Positions 7,941 to 17,474 of a stretch of DNA of 42,059 nt are shown piece after piece. Positions within the stretch are counted from its first letter, which is position 1. The number at the start of each line of letters is the position of its first letter. The notes under the pieces were generated by a model. That model had not been told where the DNA came from. It ran no database searches and worked only from the letters and a program-made list of their open reading frames with translations. The stretch is from Bacillus thermotolerans. Its GTDB lineage: Bacteria > Bacillota > Bacilli > Bacillales > Domibacillaceae. The stretch spans positions 1 to 42,059 of the forward strand of contig NZ_JWJE02000034.1 of assembly GCF_000812025.2 (NCBI RefSeq), given 5' to 3'. A program made the translations under genes and the position numbers.

Positions 7941-9884
7941 ATGAACAAAACAATTGGAATTTTAGCGCATGTAGATGCAGGGAAAACTACTTTCTCGGAA
8001 CAGCTGCTTTACCATACGAACAGCATTAAGAAGCGAGGCCGGGTCGATCATCAAAGTGCCTTTTTGGATAGTCATGAGATCGAAAAGCGTCGCGGCATTA
8101 CGGTTTTTGCAGACCAAGGTATGTTTGAGTACGAGGGATCTGTTTATTATTTAATTGATACTCCTGGGCACGTAGACTTTTCGCCGGAAATGGAGCGGGC
8201 GATACAAGTGATGGACTTTGCCGTCATTATTATCAGTGCGGTAGAAGGAGTGGAGGGGCATACAGAAACGGTTTGGAATCTGCTGAAAAAGCACCAGGTA
8301 CCTGTCTTCTTTTTTATTAATAAAACAGATAGAGCTGGTGCGGATGCCAGCCGGGTGTTGGAGGAAATCCGAAGCCATTTAACAGAAGATGTATGTGATA
8401 TTTCTTCCTCATTGATAGATGGGGGAATGACAGACGAGTTAATAGAGTTTATTGCAGAACGGGATGAAGAGGTGCTGGAGCATTATATGGATAAGGGCTA
8501 TGAGTCCTCTTTATGGCTTGAGAGCTTGCGAAGATTAATTGGGTCAGCTCATATTTTTCCTTGTGCAAGCGGATCTGCCTTACAGGATGTTGGAGTAAAG
8601 AGTTTTCTAGAGAAGCTGGATCTACTGACAGCAACTCATTTTGATAAGGACCAAGCTTTCGCGGGCCGGGTGTATAAGGTTCGTTATGATGAAGAGGGTA
8701 CGCGAGTGACCTTTATAAAAGCGTTAAGCGGTACTTTGCGTGTACGGGACGAAGTGACATACGGTGAAGGAAATTCTGAAAAAATCACACAAATCCGCCG
8801 CTACAATGGAAAGCAATATGGGCAGACGGATCAGGCCTGCGCGGGAGAACTCTTTGCAGTAACCGGACTGACCAATACCCGTATTGGTGACGGGGTGGGA
8901 GCTTTAAAGGAGAGAACGGTATATGACATGGTGCCAGCTTTGCGGTCGAAGGTCGTATTTGAAGCTGGCGTCAACACAAAAGATGCACTTCGTCATTTTC
9001 GCTTATTGGAAGAAGAGGATCCATCTCTTCACGTGATATGGGAAGAACGATTCCAGGAAATCCATTTGCATGTAATGGGAAAGATTCAGTTAGAGGTGCT
9101 AGAGCAAATGGTGCTGGAGAGATTTGGGTTAAACGTCCATTTTGAACAGCCCGAGATTCTTTATAAGGAAACGATTGAAACCGAGGTCGTTGGGTATGGA
9201 CACTTTGAACCGCTCCGTCATTATGCGGAGGTGCACTTAAAAGTAGAGCCTGCGGAGAGAAATAGCGGAGTCAACTTTGAAAGCGAGTGCCATACGGATG
9301 ATTTGCCTGTTGGGCTGCAAAACTTAGTGGGCCAGCACATTTATGAGCGGGACCATCACGGGTTATTAACAGGTTCACCGCTCACTGATGTGAAGATAAC
9401 ATTGTTAACTGGAAGAGCGCATAACCAGCATACGCACGGCGGTGACTTTCGAGAAGCGACGTATCGGGCTTTAAGACAAGGACTGGAAAAGGCTAAGAAT
9501 ATTTTGCTTGAACCTTATTATCATTTTAAGATTAAAGTAGATATAGACCATATGGGGCGCGTATTGTCTGATATTCAGGCGGCTTACGGACGTTTTGACC
9601 CGCCGGTGACCGAAGGGGAGAAGGCAGTCTTGACTGGCCTGGTGCCGGTAGCGACCTTTATGGACTACAGCGCTGTTCTGGCTTCCTTCACCCAGGGAAA
9701 AGGCCGTATGAATCTGACGTTTGCGGGCTATGATCGATGTCATAACGAAGAAGAAGTCATAGAACACATAGGGTACGACAAAACTGCCGATCCTGATTAT
9801 ACTTCCTCTTCTGTATTTTGTGCCAAAGGACAAAGCTTTACAGTAAAGTGGGAGGGTGCAGAAGAGAGGATGCATTGTTTATAG
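7941..9884 (+). CDS. EF-G/Tet(M)-like translational GTPase (ribosomal-protection family, probably not a Tet protein)
   Basis: At 647 residues this matches the length of ribosomal protection proteins and has their five GTPase motifs: AHVDAGKTT (9-17), RGIT, DTPGH, NKTD and a G5-like ASGSA, followed by EF-G-type domains II to V. The ejection loop in domain IV of Tet(M)/Tet(O), remembered as YSPVSTPADFR, is replaced here by AHNQHTHGGDFR, although the flanking EPYYHFKI is retained. It therefore belongs to the EF-G-like branch often labelled 'translation factor GTPase', and tetracycline resistance should not be assumed. The frame is open from 7809, inside the preceding terminator, but family similarity and an AGAGGG site put the start at ATG 7941. 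It stands alone between two terminators. Confidence 0.88.
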   Translation: MNKTIGILAHVDAGKTTFSEQLLYHTNSIKKRGRVDHQSAFLDSHEIEKRRGITVFADQGMFEYEGSVYYLIDTPGHVDFSPEMERAIQVMDFAVIIISAVEGVEGHTETVWNLLKKHQVPVFFFINKTDRAGADASRVLEEIRSHLTEDVCDISSSLIDGGMTDELIEFIAERDEEVLEHYMDKGYESSLWLESLRRLIGSAHIFPCASGSALQDVGVKSFLEKLDLLTATHFDKDQAFAGRVYKVRYDEEGTRVTFIKALSGTLRVRDEVTYGEGNSEKITQIRRYNGKQYGQTDQACAGELFAVTGLTNTRIGDGVGALKERTVYDMVPALRSKVVFEAGVNTKDALRHFRLLEEEDPSLHVIWEERFQEIHLHVMGKIQLEVLEQMVLERFGLNVHFEQPEILYKETIETEVVGYGHFEPLRHYAEVHLKVEPAERNSGVNFESECHTDDLPVGLQNLVGQHIYERDHHGLLTGSPLTDVKITLLTGRAHNQHTHGGDFREATYRALRQGLEKAKNILLEPYYHFKIKVDIDHMGRVLSDIQAAYGRFDPPVTEGEKAVLTGLVPVATFMDYSAVLASFTQGKGRMNLTFAGYDRCHNEEEVIEHIGYDKTADPDYTSSSVFCAKGQSFTVKWEGAEERMHCL

Positions 9885-9915
9885 AAAGGGATCGAGAAAG
9901 ATAACGGCATACATG

Positions 9916-9953
9916 AAAAGAGCAGCTGATCTGAAGAAAGGCACTGCTCTTTT
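9916..9953 (+). terminator. Rho-independent terminator after the GTPase gene
   Basis: AAAAGAGCAG (9916-9925) pairs with CTGCTCTTTT (9944-9953) across an 18-base loop. Confidence 0.75.
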
Positions 9954-10074
9954 GCTATTTAAAAGGAGCAGAGCCGGGAATAACTCGACTTTGAAATAGC
10001 TGAAACTGTCGCTCTGTCACTATTTGGACTATAATTATTGTAGACCGAAGTTTATATGACGAAAGGATGTATTC

Positions 10075-11541
10075 ATGGAACTTGTAGGCGCACTGTTATT
10101 ACTTCTCGCTATCATGCTGATTGTCGGCGTTGTAGCAGCGAAATTTTCTTCTCGTTTAGGACTGCCCTCTCTTATTCTTTTCCTAGCTGGCGGTATGCTG
10201 CTTAATCGATTTATTTATTTTGAAGATGTCCAGCTCACACAATTCATTGGCACATTGGCCTTGATTATTATTTTATTCGATGGGGGCACGCAAACCAAAT
10301 GGAACAGGGGCCGTCCTATCATTGGACCGGCTGCTTCTTTAGCAACGATTGGTGTTCTGATTACCACGGTGGTAACAGGGCTGGCAGCTATGTATATACT
10401 TGATTTTTCTCTATTGGAAGGTCTTCTCTTAGGCGCTATCGTTGGGTCGACAGATGCAGCGGCTGTTTTTGCGGTATTGGGCGCGAAGAGCTTCAATAAA
10501 AGACTGACGGCCACATTAGAGGCGGAGTCTGGTTCGAACGATCCGATGGCCGTGTTTCTGACGGTTACCTTAATTGAAATGATTCAGCTTCCTGACATGT
10601 CGGTTTGGGCGGCAATCGGAAACTTCTTCCTTCAAATGGGGCTTGGCCTTCTGCTTGGTTTGGTTCTAGGGAAACTGACAGTAGGAGCGATTAATAATAT
10701 TAAGCTCGATACATCCGGCCTTTATCCGGTTCTTGCGATGGGGATTGCTATCTTTACTTATGCGATCACAGATTATTTCGGCGGAAGCGGCTTGCTGGCA
10801 GTATATGTGATGGCTGTACTTGTTGGAAACAGTGATTTAACCTATCGTTTTACAATCTCGCGTTTTAATGAAGGCTTCGCTTGGATGATGCAGATTGTTA
10901 TGTTCACCTTGCTTGGTCTGCTTGTCTTCCCTGAGCAGTTAACGGCTGTATTTTGGGAGGGAATTCTGATTGCTGTTGTGCTTATGTTTATCGCACGCCC
11001 CATTGCTGTATTCATCAGCATGGTGTTTACAAAAAGTAATATGAGGCAAAAGCTGTTTATCTCCTGGGCTGGTTTAAAAGGAGCGGTGCCGATCGTCTTG
11101 GCTACTTATCCAGTTGCAGCAGGTCTAGAAAGCAGTAATCTCATTTTCAACACCGTGTTCTTCGTCGTGTTAATATCAGCTCTCATACAAGGAAGCACTT
11201 TATCGTGGCTTGCTGATAAGCTGGGCTTGGCGAAAGATGAAGAAGACGATAATGTCAGCATTGAATTAATTAACCTCGGAAAAACGGACTCAGACATTAT
11301 GAGAGTAAAGATGCCGAAGCAGGCACCAGCTATTGGAATTTCGTTGATAGATCTGGATTTGCCGGAGGATACATTAATTATTGGGATTACAAGAGACAAG
11401 AAGCTGCTGACACCAACAGGTTCGTCTGTTATCGAAAAAGGGGATACGGTATTTGTGTTATGTGATAAAGAAAGGCGGCAAGAAGTAAAGAAGGTGTTGC
11501 TTGGAGAAGAGAAAAAGCCAAAAAGCAAAAAGGCAACGTAA
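10075..11541 (+). CDS. CPA1-type K+(Na+)/H+ antiporter with C-terminal RCK_C domain
   Basis: The 488-residue protein has 12-13 hydrophobic segments over about 1-385 with the CPA1 transport motifs GSTDAAAVF (near 124) and ESGSNDPMAVF (near 150), including the Asn-Asp pair of the ion-binding site, and later GGSGLLAVYV and SWAGLKGAVPIVLA. A soluble tail follows, with a TrkA_C/RCK_C-type fold (about 400-475: PAIGISLIDLDLPEDTLIIG, then VIEKGDTVFVLC) and a Lys-rich end. This architecture is that of NhaP2/CvrA-type potassium/proton antiporters, which expel K+ or Na+ in exchange for H+ and control pH and volume. The start ATG follows a GAAAGGATG site. It is monocistronic with its own terminator. The cation preferred cannot be read from sequence. 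Confidence 0.9.
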   Translation: MELVGALLLLLAIMLIVGVVAAKFSSRLGLPSLILFLAGGMLLNRFIYFEDVQLTQFIGTLALIIILFDGGTQTKWNRGRPIIGPAASLATIGVLITTVVTGLAAMYILDFSLLEGLLLGAIVGSTDAAAVFAVLGAKSFNKRLTATLEAESGSNDPMAVFLTVTLIEMIQLPDMSVWAAIGNFFLQMGLGLLLGLVLGKLTVGAINNIKLDTSGLYPVLAMGIAIFTYAITDYFGGSGLLAVYVMAVLVGNSDLTYRFTISRFNEGFAWMMQIVMFTLLGLLVFPEQLTAVFWEGILIAVVLMFIARPIAVFISMVFTKSNMRQKLFISWAGLKGAVPIVLATYPVAAGLESSNLIFNTVFFVVLISALIQGSTLSWLADKLGLAKDEEDDNVSIELINLGKTDSDIMRVKMPKQAPAIGISLIDLDLPEDTLIIGITRDKKLLTPTGSSVIEKGDTVFVLCDKERRQEVKKVLLGEEKKPKSKKAT

Positions 11542-11629
11542 GTAGAGAGGGAGCGCAAATGTTAATTATAAAGTGTTTATGAAGTGCACATTCGTGGTAA
11601 ATGAGTATTGTCCCAACTCCCTTATCCGT

Positions 11630-11666
11630 AAGAAGCCAGCCCACTAGACGGGGCTGGCTTCTTATT
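11630..11666 (+). terminator. Rho-independent terminator after the antiporter gene
   Basis: AAGAAGCCAGCCC pairs perfectly with GGGCTGGCTTCTT across an 8-base loop, followed by ATTT. Confidence 0.88.
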
Positions 11667-11750
11667 TGGCTATAAATTCAGTCTATTTATAATATAATGG
11701 AATGGAGATGAAGAGCAGCCAAATGTGTAAAGGAAGGGACGAGGACAGCT

Positions 11751-12668
11751 ATGGAAATGAACAAAGTAACAATTATCGGGCTAGGCGCGCTTGGTATTTT
11801 ATTCGGGCATCACTTATCCAAGAAAATGCCTGAGACTCATTTAAGAATTGTAGCGGACAAAGAGAGGATAGAAAAATACCAGGCAGAGGGTGTGTATTGT
11901 AATGAAGAGCAATGCCATTTTCACTATATGACACCTGAGGATCCTTGTGAGCCCGCCGATCTGCTGATTTTTGCGGTGAAATATGATGGACTGGAAGAGG
12001 CTATACAATCGGTACAGAACCATGTTGGAGAAGACACGGTGATTTTATCCTTATTAAATGGCATCACAAGTGAAGCCGTGATTGGTGAAGCGTATGGAAT
12101 AGACAAGGTGCTTTACTGTGTAGCACAGGGAATGGATGCAGTAAAGAAAGGCAATCAGCTTACATATAAACATATGGGCATGCTGGTTTTCGGGGACCGG
12201 GAGCCTGGCATGGTATCAGAAAAAGTGAAGCGTACGTCCGCATTTTTCGAACGAACAGAATTGCCGCACGAAATTGATACCGACATGCACAAAAGGCAAT
12301 GGGGGAAATTCATGCTAAATGTCGGGGTCAATCAAACGGTGGCTGTGTACCAAAGCAATTATGGCGAGATCCAAAGAGAGGGCGAAGCAAGAGAGACGAT
12401 GATTGCAGCCATGAGAGAAGTCATTGTCTTGTCTGAAAAGGAAGGAGCACATTTAACTGAAAAGGACTTATCCTACTGGCTTGGTGTATTAGATACGCTA
12501 AGTCCCGAAGGAAAACCATCTATGGCTCAGGATGTGGAAGCAAAGCGTTACAGCGAAGTAGAACTCTTTTCAGGAACACTGTTAAAGCTGGGAGAAAAAT
12601 ATGGTGTGCCAACCCCTGTAAATAAAATGCTGTATGAACAGATTAAACGTATAGAAAGCCAGTATTAA
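11751..12668 (+). CDS. Ketopantoate reductase-family protein (PanE/ApbA type)
   Basis: The 305-residue protein has the two domains of 2-dehydropantoate 2-reductase, which reduces ketopantoate to pantoate with NADPH in pantothenate and CoA synthesis. The N-terminal nucleotide-binding fold begins VTIIGLGALGILFG (GxGxxG, 8-13). The C-terminal domain has KRQWGKFMLNVGVNQ with the catalytic Lys and SMAQDVEAKRYSEVELFSG, the substrate-binding Ser/Glu region. Bacilli often carry more than one paralogue, and panB/panC are not nearby, so whether this is the biosynthetic PanE or a related reductase is open. A second ATG (11757) is an alternative start; the first is kept because the GAGGACAG site suits it slightly better. 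Monocistronic, with a terminator. Confidence 0.85.
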   Translation: MEMNKVTIIGLGALGILFGHHLSKKMPETHLRIVADKERIEKYQAEGVYCNEEQCHFHYMTPEDPCEPADLLIFAVKYDGLEEAIQSVQNHVGEDTVILSLLNGITSEAVIGEAYGIDKVLYCVAQGMDAVKKGNQLTYKHMGMLVFGDREPGMVSEKVKRTSAFFERTELPHEIDTDMHKRQWGKFMLNVGVNQTVAVYQSNYGEIQREGEARETMIAAMREVIVLSEKEGAHLTEKDLSYWLGVLDTLSPEGKPSMAQDVEAKRYSEVELFSGTLLKLGEKYGVPTPVNKMLYEQIKRIESQY

Positions 12669-12685
12669 GGCACTGCAGGAAGGAC

Positions 12686-12721
12686 AAAAGCAGGTTCACT
12701 CTTAGGTGAGCCTGCTTTTTT
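12686..12721 (+). terminator. Rho-independent terminator
   Basis: AAAAGCAGGTTCAC pairs with GTGAGCCTGCTTTT (one wobble pair) across a TCTTAG loop, followed by T residues. Confidence 0.88.
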
Positions 12722-12762
12722 ATCTTATTTTTTGGAACGAAAAAGAAGCAGAGAGTTTTTTG

Positions 12763-12779
12763 TGTAAGGGGATATAACA
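12763..12779 (+). promoter_or_regulatory. TnrA box of the nas operon
   Basis: TGTAAGGGGATATAACA matches the TnrA/GlnR consensus TGTNAN7TNACA at every defined position. TnrA activates nitrate assimilation genes in B. subtilis during nitrogen limitation. The centre lies about 55 bases upstream of the start point expected from the promoter at 12791-12819, a position suited to activation. Confidence 0.85.
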
Positions 12780-12790
12780 TAATTCCTTTT

Positions 12791-12819
12791 TTGCCAAATG
12801 CTTTATGCCACAATGAAAT
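12791..12819 (+). promoter_or_regulatory. Candidate nasB promoter
   Basis: TTGCCA (12791-12796) and TGAAAT (12814-12819) are 17 bases apart. It is a weak sigma-A promoter, as expected for one that needs an activator. A small dyad, AACAA-CGA-TTGTT, follows at 12821-12833. Confidence 0.55.
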
Positions 12820-12868
12820 TAACAACGATTGTTGCCATCAACTTTATTTACATGTTGGGGGTTATAAA

Positions 12869-15232
12869 ATGGATAAGCAAAAGTTAGTTCTTATAGGGAA
12901 CGGCATGGCTGGCATACGCTGCCTGGAAGAGATTCTGGATATGAATCCGGAGCTGTTTGATATAACTGTTTTTGGGAAAGAGCCACATGTGAATTACAAT
13001 AGAATCCTCCTTTCGGGTGTTCTCCAAGGTGATCATTCCTTCGAAGACATTATCCTGAATGACCGTGAATGGTATGCTGCAAACAGCATCCGGCTATTCA
13101 CGGGAGAAACGGTCGTGAAAATTGATACGGAAACAAAAAGCGTAAAATCAGATAAAAACAGGGAAGTTTCTTACGACAAGCTGATTATAGCAACAGGGTC
13201 TGTGCCCTTTATCCTTCCTGTTCCAGGGGCGGATAAAGAAGGGATAATGGCCTTTCGAACGATTGAAGATTGCCAGGAAATGTTAGAAGTATCCAAGCGT
13301 TATAAGAAAGCTGCCATTATTGGCGGTGGTTTGCTTGGACTCGAAGCAGCAAGAGGTCTTCTGAATCTTGGTATGGAAGTGAAAGTCGTGCATCTGTCCG
13401 ATTGCCTAATGGAGAGACAGTTGGACCGTACAGCGTCAAAAATGCTGGAGAAAGAGCTTGAACGTCAAGGGATGCAGTTTCTGTTGGAGAAAGAGACGGA
13501 CAGCATCCTTGGTGACAGGCGGGTAGAAGGTGTGCGTTTTAAAGATGGAACAGAGATAGAGGCAGATATAGTCGTTATGGCTGCGGGAGTAAGGCCAAAT
13601 GTACAAATTGCTAAGGGAAGTCGAATTGAGACGAATCGGGCCATTCTCGTGGATGATTATTTAGAAACGAATGTGCCCGGAGTGTATGCAGTTGGGGAAT
13701 GTGCAGAACATCAAGGGATGGTTTATGGCCTGGTTAAACCGCTTTATGAACAAGCTCAGGTATTGGCTAAACACATATGCGGAATAGAGGGAGAGGCCTA
13801 CAAGGGGTCTGTTCTTTCAACTCAGTTGAAAATCTCAGGTGTTGATGTATTCTCAGCTGGCCGGTTCGTCGAGGATGAACGGACACAGGCGGTGATTCTT
13901 CAGGACGACATTCATTCCGTATATAAAAAGCTGCTTTTCGAAGGGAACCGGCTGGCCGGAGCCTTGCTATTCGGGGACACAAGCAGCGGCCAGAAACTTT
14001 TGCAATGGATGCTTGAGAAGAAGAGCATTGCCGACCATGAAAAAACCCTGCTTCTTCAATCTTCGGGAATAGGCGAAGGAGAAGCTGCTTCGATGCTGTC
14101 CAGTGACATCGTGTGCAGTTGTAATGCTGTAACAAAAGGAGCGGTTATTGAAGCTGTTCAGCAAGATGGATTAACGACGATAGAAGAGGTGAGAGCTTGC
14201 ACAAGAGCCTCTAGCTCATGCGGCGGCTGCAAGCCGCTTGTTTCAGACGTGCTAGCCTATATTCAAAGTGATGCATTCAATGAGGTGGTTGAACGTCCAG
14301 CTTTCTGTTCTTGTACAAGCTTAACTGAGGATGAGGTAGTTAAGGAAATCCAGGTGAGGGGATTATCGACCTTCCAGGAAATCACGAATGCACTGGGCTG
14401 GAAACAAGAGGAGGGGTGTGATGGCTGCCGCGGAGCGCTAGATTACTATTTAGGCATTATCCACCCAGATAAAGAAGGTTTGAAGGAATCGGTTGTAGGT
14501 GGAGAGCATGCGAATGCAAGCAGGCAAAGCGATGGTACCTATATTGTTACCTTGCCCCTCCGCGGGGGAATGACGGATGCTCAACAGCTGAAGAGGATGG
14601 CTGGCGCGGCAGAGAAATACCACATTAAAGAAATAAGTCTATCGAGCGGGCAGCGCATTCACTTAATAGGTGTTGACCAGACCGTGCTTCCAGATCTTTG
14701 GAAGGAACTTGAGCTGCCGTTAAAGCCGGCAGGCGACCACGCAGTTCACTCCGTTGAAACCCATATTAGCGAAGGCCATTGTTCGTGCAGCAAATCCACT
14801 GCCCTGCATTTGGCCGCTCATTTAGAGGAACAGCTAGAATGCTTAAAGCTGCCGCACCGCATGAAGATCAGTGTTGCTGCTTGTATACATAACGGTGAAG
14901 AAGCAGTAACGAAGGACATAGGGTTTGTTCATATGAACAGAGGATGGGAAATTTACACGGGCGGCAGAAATGGGTACAAGGCAAAAGCCGGTGACTTGTT
15001 CTATGTAGCTGAAACAATAGAAGAAGCAAAGGTTATGGCATTATCCTTTATCCAATACTACCGGGAAACGGCTAATTATTTAGAGAAGGTCAGCCAGTGG
15101 ATTCAGCGTATGGGCATGATCCATATACGAGAGGTCGTTTTTGAAGAGGAGCTGCATAATCAGCTGCTTCGACGATTAAAGGAAGAGGTTCTCTATTACA
15201 ACAACACAAGCATGGCAGAAAGCCGCAATTAA
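12869..15232 (+). CDS. nasB: Assimilatory nitrate reductase electron-transfer subunit NasB
   Basis: The 787-residue protein passes electrons from NAD(P)H to the catalytic subunit NasC. In order it has an FAD/NAD(P)H pyridine-nucleotide reductase domain (VLIGNGMAG at 7-15, IIGGGLLGLEA near 155, GVYAVGECAE near 275) and two BFD-like [2Fe-2S] domains (Cys 416/418/451/454 and 480/482/517/520). The C-terminal part resembles a nitrite/sulfite reductase half-domain. In that part two of the four Cys ligands for sirohaem-4Fe4S are replaced (His632 and Gly676 by my alignment to the NirB pattern), which fits NasB rather than a nitrite reductase. The frame is open from 12791, but GGGGGTT precedes ATG 12869, the start that yields the FAD motif at the right distance. 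It opens nasB-nasC-nasA. Confidence 0.9.
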   Translation: MDKQKLVLIGNGMAGIRCLEEILDMNPELFDITVFGKEPHVNYNRILLSGVLQGDHSFEDIILNDREWYAANSIRLFTGETVVKIDTETKSVKSDKNREVSYDKLIIATGSVPFILPVPGADKEGIMAFRTIEDCQEMLEVSKRYKKAAIIGGGLLGLEAARGLLNLGMEVKVVHLSDCLMERQLDRTASKMLEKELERQGMQFLLEKETDSILGDRRVEGVRFKDGTEIEADIVVMAAGVRPNVQIAKGSRIETNRAILVDDYLETNVPGVYAVGECAEHQGMVYGLVKPLYEQAQVLAKHICGIEGEAYKGSVLSTQLKISGVDVFSAGRFVEDERTQAVILQDDIHSVYKKLLFEGNRLAGALLFGDTSSGQKLLQWMLEKKSIADHEKTLLLQSSGIGEGEAASMLSSDIVCSCNAVTKGAVIEAVQQDGLTTIEEVRACTRASSSCGGCKPLVSDVLAYIQSDAFNEVVERPAFCSCTSLTEDEVVKEIQVRGLSTFQEITNALGWKQEEGCDGCRGALDYYLGIIHPDKEGLKESVVGGEHANASRQSDGTYIVTLPLRGGMTDAQQLKRMAGAAEKYHIKEISLSSGQRIHLIGVDQTVLPDLWKELELPLKPAGDHAVHSVETHISEGHCSCSKSTALHLAAHLEEQLECLKLPHRMKISVAACIHNGEEAVTKDIGFVHMNRGWEIYTGGRNGYKAKAGDLFYVAETIEEAKVMALSFIQYYRETANYLEKVSQWIQRMGMIHIREVVFEEELHNQLLRRLKEEVLYYNNTSMAESRN

Positions 15233-15265
15233 CGAGGTTCATAGAGACAGAAGGAGGGAAGGACG

Positions 15266-17410
15266 ATGACTGAGATGCTGTTGAAATATTTTCGAGATAA
15301 GCAACAGCAAGTGCAATCTAAGAAGGTCTATGACACGCAATGTCCGTATTGCAGCATGCAGTGTAAAATGCAGCTAATCGAGCAAACGGTCATCACACGA
15401 AAGAAATATACAACTATAGGAAAGGACAATCCTACTTCTCACGGTCGTTTATGTATGAAGGGGATGAATGCACACCAGCATGCTTTACACAAAGATCGGA
15501 TCACCCAGCCATTATTGAAGGTAAATGGAGAATTTACACCCATTACGTGGGATAAGGCATTAGAGATAATAAAGAAAAACTTCTCAGCCATTCAATTGGA
15601 GAACGGCCATGATGCGCTGGCTGTATACGGAAGCGCGTCCATCACCAATGAAGAGGCTTATTTGTTGGGAAAGTTTGCACGAGTCGCATTGCAAACGAAG
15701 CATATTGACTATAACGGTCGCTTATGCATGTCGGCTGCTGCCTCAGCTGCAAGCCAAACATTCGGCATGGACAGAGGATTGACAAACAGTTTGTCAGAGA
15801 TTCCAAATGCCGAATGCATCATTCTAGCCGGTACAAATATCGCTGCCTGTCAGCCTACAATGCTGCCGTATTTTGAAGAAGCAAAAGAAAATGGGGCGTT
15901 TATTATTGTTATAGATCCTCGGGAAACGGATACTGCTAAAATGGCGGATTTACATTTGAAGATTAAGCCTGGAACTGATGCCGCCCTAGCAAATGGATTG
16001 CTGAAGGTCATTATGGAAAAGGGCTATACAGATGAAAGGTTTATTAAAGAAAGAGCTACGGGCTTTGAGGAAGTAGAAGAGCACATTTCTTCTTTAAGTT
16101 TAAAAGAAATTTCGGAGTTAACGGGTGTTTCCATTCGACAAATTCAACGAGCGGCTACTATATTTGCTGAGAAGAAAACGGGGATGATTTTTACTGCTCG
16201 AGGAGTAGAGCAGCAGACAGATGGATCTCTGGCTGTGAGGAATTTATTGAATATTCTAATATCAACAGGGAAGGTTGGTAAGCCCTCTTGTGGGTACGGA
16301 GCCATTACAGGCCAGGGCAATGGTCAAGGAGCAAGGGAGCATGGACAAAAAGCGGATCAGCTTCCAGGCTATCGCTCCATTGAAAATGAAGAGCACCGAG
16401 AGCAGATAGCGCGTGTGTGGGGGATTGATAAGGAACAACTGCCGCAGAAAGGAGTCTCAGCTTATGAAATGATTGAGAGGATGGAGAAGGGTGAGATTAC
16501 AGGTTTATTCCTGATGTGCTCTAATCCGATTGTTTCTAATCCGAATGCTAATTTTGTTAAAGAAGCGCTCAGAAAGCTTAAATTCTTTGTAGCAGTCGAT
16601 CTATTTATTTCGGAAACAGCCAAGCTGGCTGATTTAGTGTTGCCGGCGGCCTCTTATTTAGAGGATGAAGGAACGATGACAAATCTAGAGGGACGCGTAA
16701 CTTTACGAGAGGCGAGCTATCCGGTACCAGGAGAAGCGAAGCGAGACTGGCAAATTATTTGTGAGGTGGCACATGCCCTTGGCAAAGGCGAGTACTTTAA
16801 CTTTTCCTCTGCTGAAGAAATCTTTAATGAACTTAGAGCAGCAAGCCGCGGGGGAGCAGCTGATTATTACGGCATTACATACGAGCGCATAAGGGAGGAA
16901 GATGGCGTTTTATGGCCTTGTCCGACCTCCAATCACAAAGGAACAGAGCGTTTATTTGAACGGACCTTTGCGCATCCAGACGGTAAGGCCAAAATGGTGG
17001 CTGTTCCTAATAGTCCTCTTATTCCAAAGGAACAGCCCTGTGAGCGGTTCCCGCTGTATTTAACAACAGGAAGGGTCACCTCCCACTACTTAACAGGAGT
17101 ACAAACGAGAAAAAGCGCTGCATTAGCTGCAAGAAACTTTGAATCCTTCATGGAGATTCATCCGGCTGCCGCTCAGAAGTTCGGCATCCAGGACCAGGAA
17201 TTAGTAGAGGTCACCTCAAAACGGGGCAGTATCATTGTTCGCTGCAGGTGGTCTGCTGCTATCCGCCAAGACACAATATTCATACCTTTTCATTGGGCCG
17301 ACTCGCAGAATGTTAATCGGCTGGTTTCGGAGGAGCTGGACCCGCACTGCAAAATGCCTGGCTTTAAAGTGAGTACTGTAAACATTCGGCCGCTAATGGC
17401 ATTGAGATAG
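15266..17410 (+). CDS. nasC: Assimilatory nitrate reductase catalytic subunit NasC
   Basis: NasC is the molybdenum bis-MGD enzyme that reduces nitrate to nitrite in the cytoplasm. Its 714 residues match the family. The N-terminus holds a [4Fe-4S] motif, C26-x2-C29-x3-C33 and C63 (QCPYCSMQCKM, GRLCMKG). Further on are YNGRLCMSAA, the molybdopterin-binding region ILAGTNIAACQPT, VIDPRETDTAKMAD and FLMCSNPIVSNPN. The C-terminal molydop-binding domain includes LTTGRVTSHYLTGVQTRKS and FIPFHWAD. There is no Tat signal, as expected for an assimilatory enzyme. The gene follows nasB by 33 bases with an AGAAGGAGG site, so the two are cotranscribed. Nitrite reductase genes (nasD/E) are not in this window. 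Confidence 0.93.
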   Translation: MTEMLLKYFRDKQQQVQSKKVYDTQCPYCSMQCKMQLIEQTVITRKKYTTIGKDNPTSHGRLCMKGMNAHQHALHKDRITQPLLKVNGEFTPITWDKALEIIKKNFSAIQLENGHDALAVYGSASITNEEAYLLGKFARVALQTKHIDYNGRLCMSAAASAASQTFGMDRGLTNSLSEIPNAECIILAGTNIAACQPTMLPYFEEAKENGAFIIVIDPRETDTAKMADLHLKIKPGTDAALANGLLKVIMEKGYTDERFIKERATGFEEVEEHISSLSLKEISELTGVSIRQIQRAATIFAEKKTGMIFTARGVEQQTDGSLAVRNLLNILISTGKVGKPSCGYGAITGQGNGQGAREHGQKADQLPGYRSIENEEHREQIARVWGIDKEQLPQKGVSAYEMIERMEKGEITGLFLMCSNPIVSNPNANFVKEALRKLKFFVAVDLFISETAKLADLVLPAASYLEDEGTMTNLEGRVTLREASYPVPGEAKRDWQIICEVAHALGKGEYFNFSSAEEIFNELRAASRGGAADYYGITYERIREEDGVLWPCPTSNHKGTERLFERTFAHPDGKAKMVAVPNSPLIPKEQPCERFPLYLTTGRVTSHYLTGVQTRKSAALAARNFESFMEIHPAAAQKFGIQDQELVEVTSKRGSIIVRCRWSAAIRQDTIFIPFHWADSQNVNRLVSEELDPHCKMPGFKVSTVNIRPLMALR

Positions 17411-17474
17411 CTCATCCATTTGATTATTCGAGAGCACTCTTTCAACAATCGAAAGATAAGGTGGAGTGGTAAGT

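Noticed and set aside
7941-9884. Tetracycline resistance gene tet(M)
   Set aside because: The Tet-specific domain-IV loop is absent, so a resistance label is not supported.
12869-15232. Nitrite reductase large subunit NirB/NasD
   Set aside because: Two of four sirohaem ligand Cys are missing and the gene is followed by nasC, which fits NasB.
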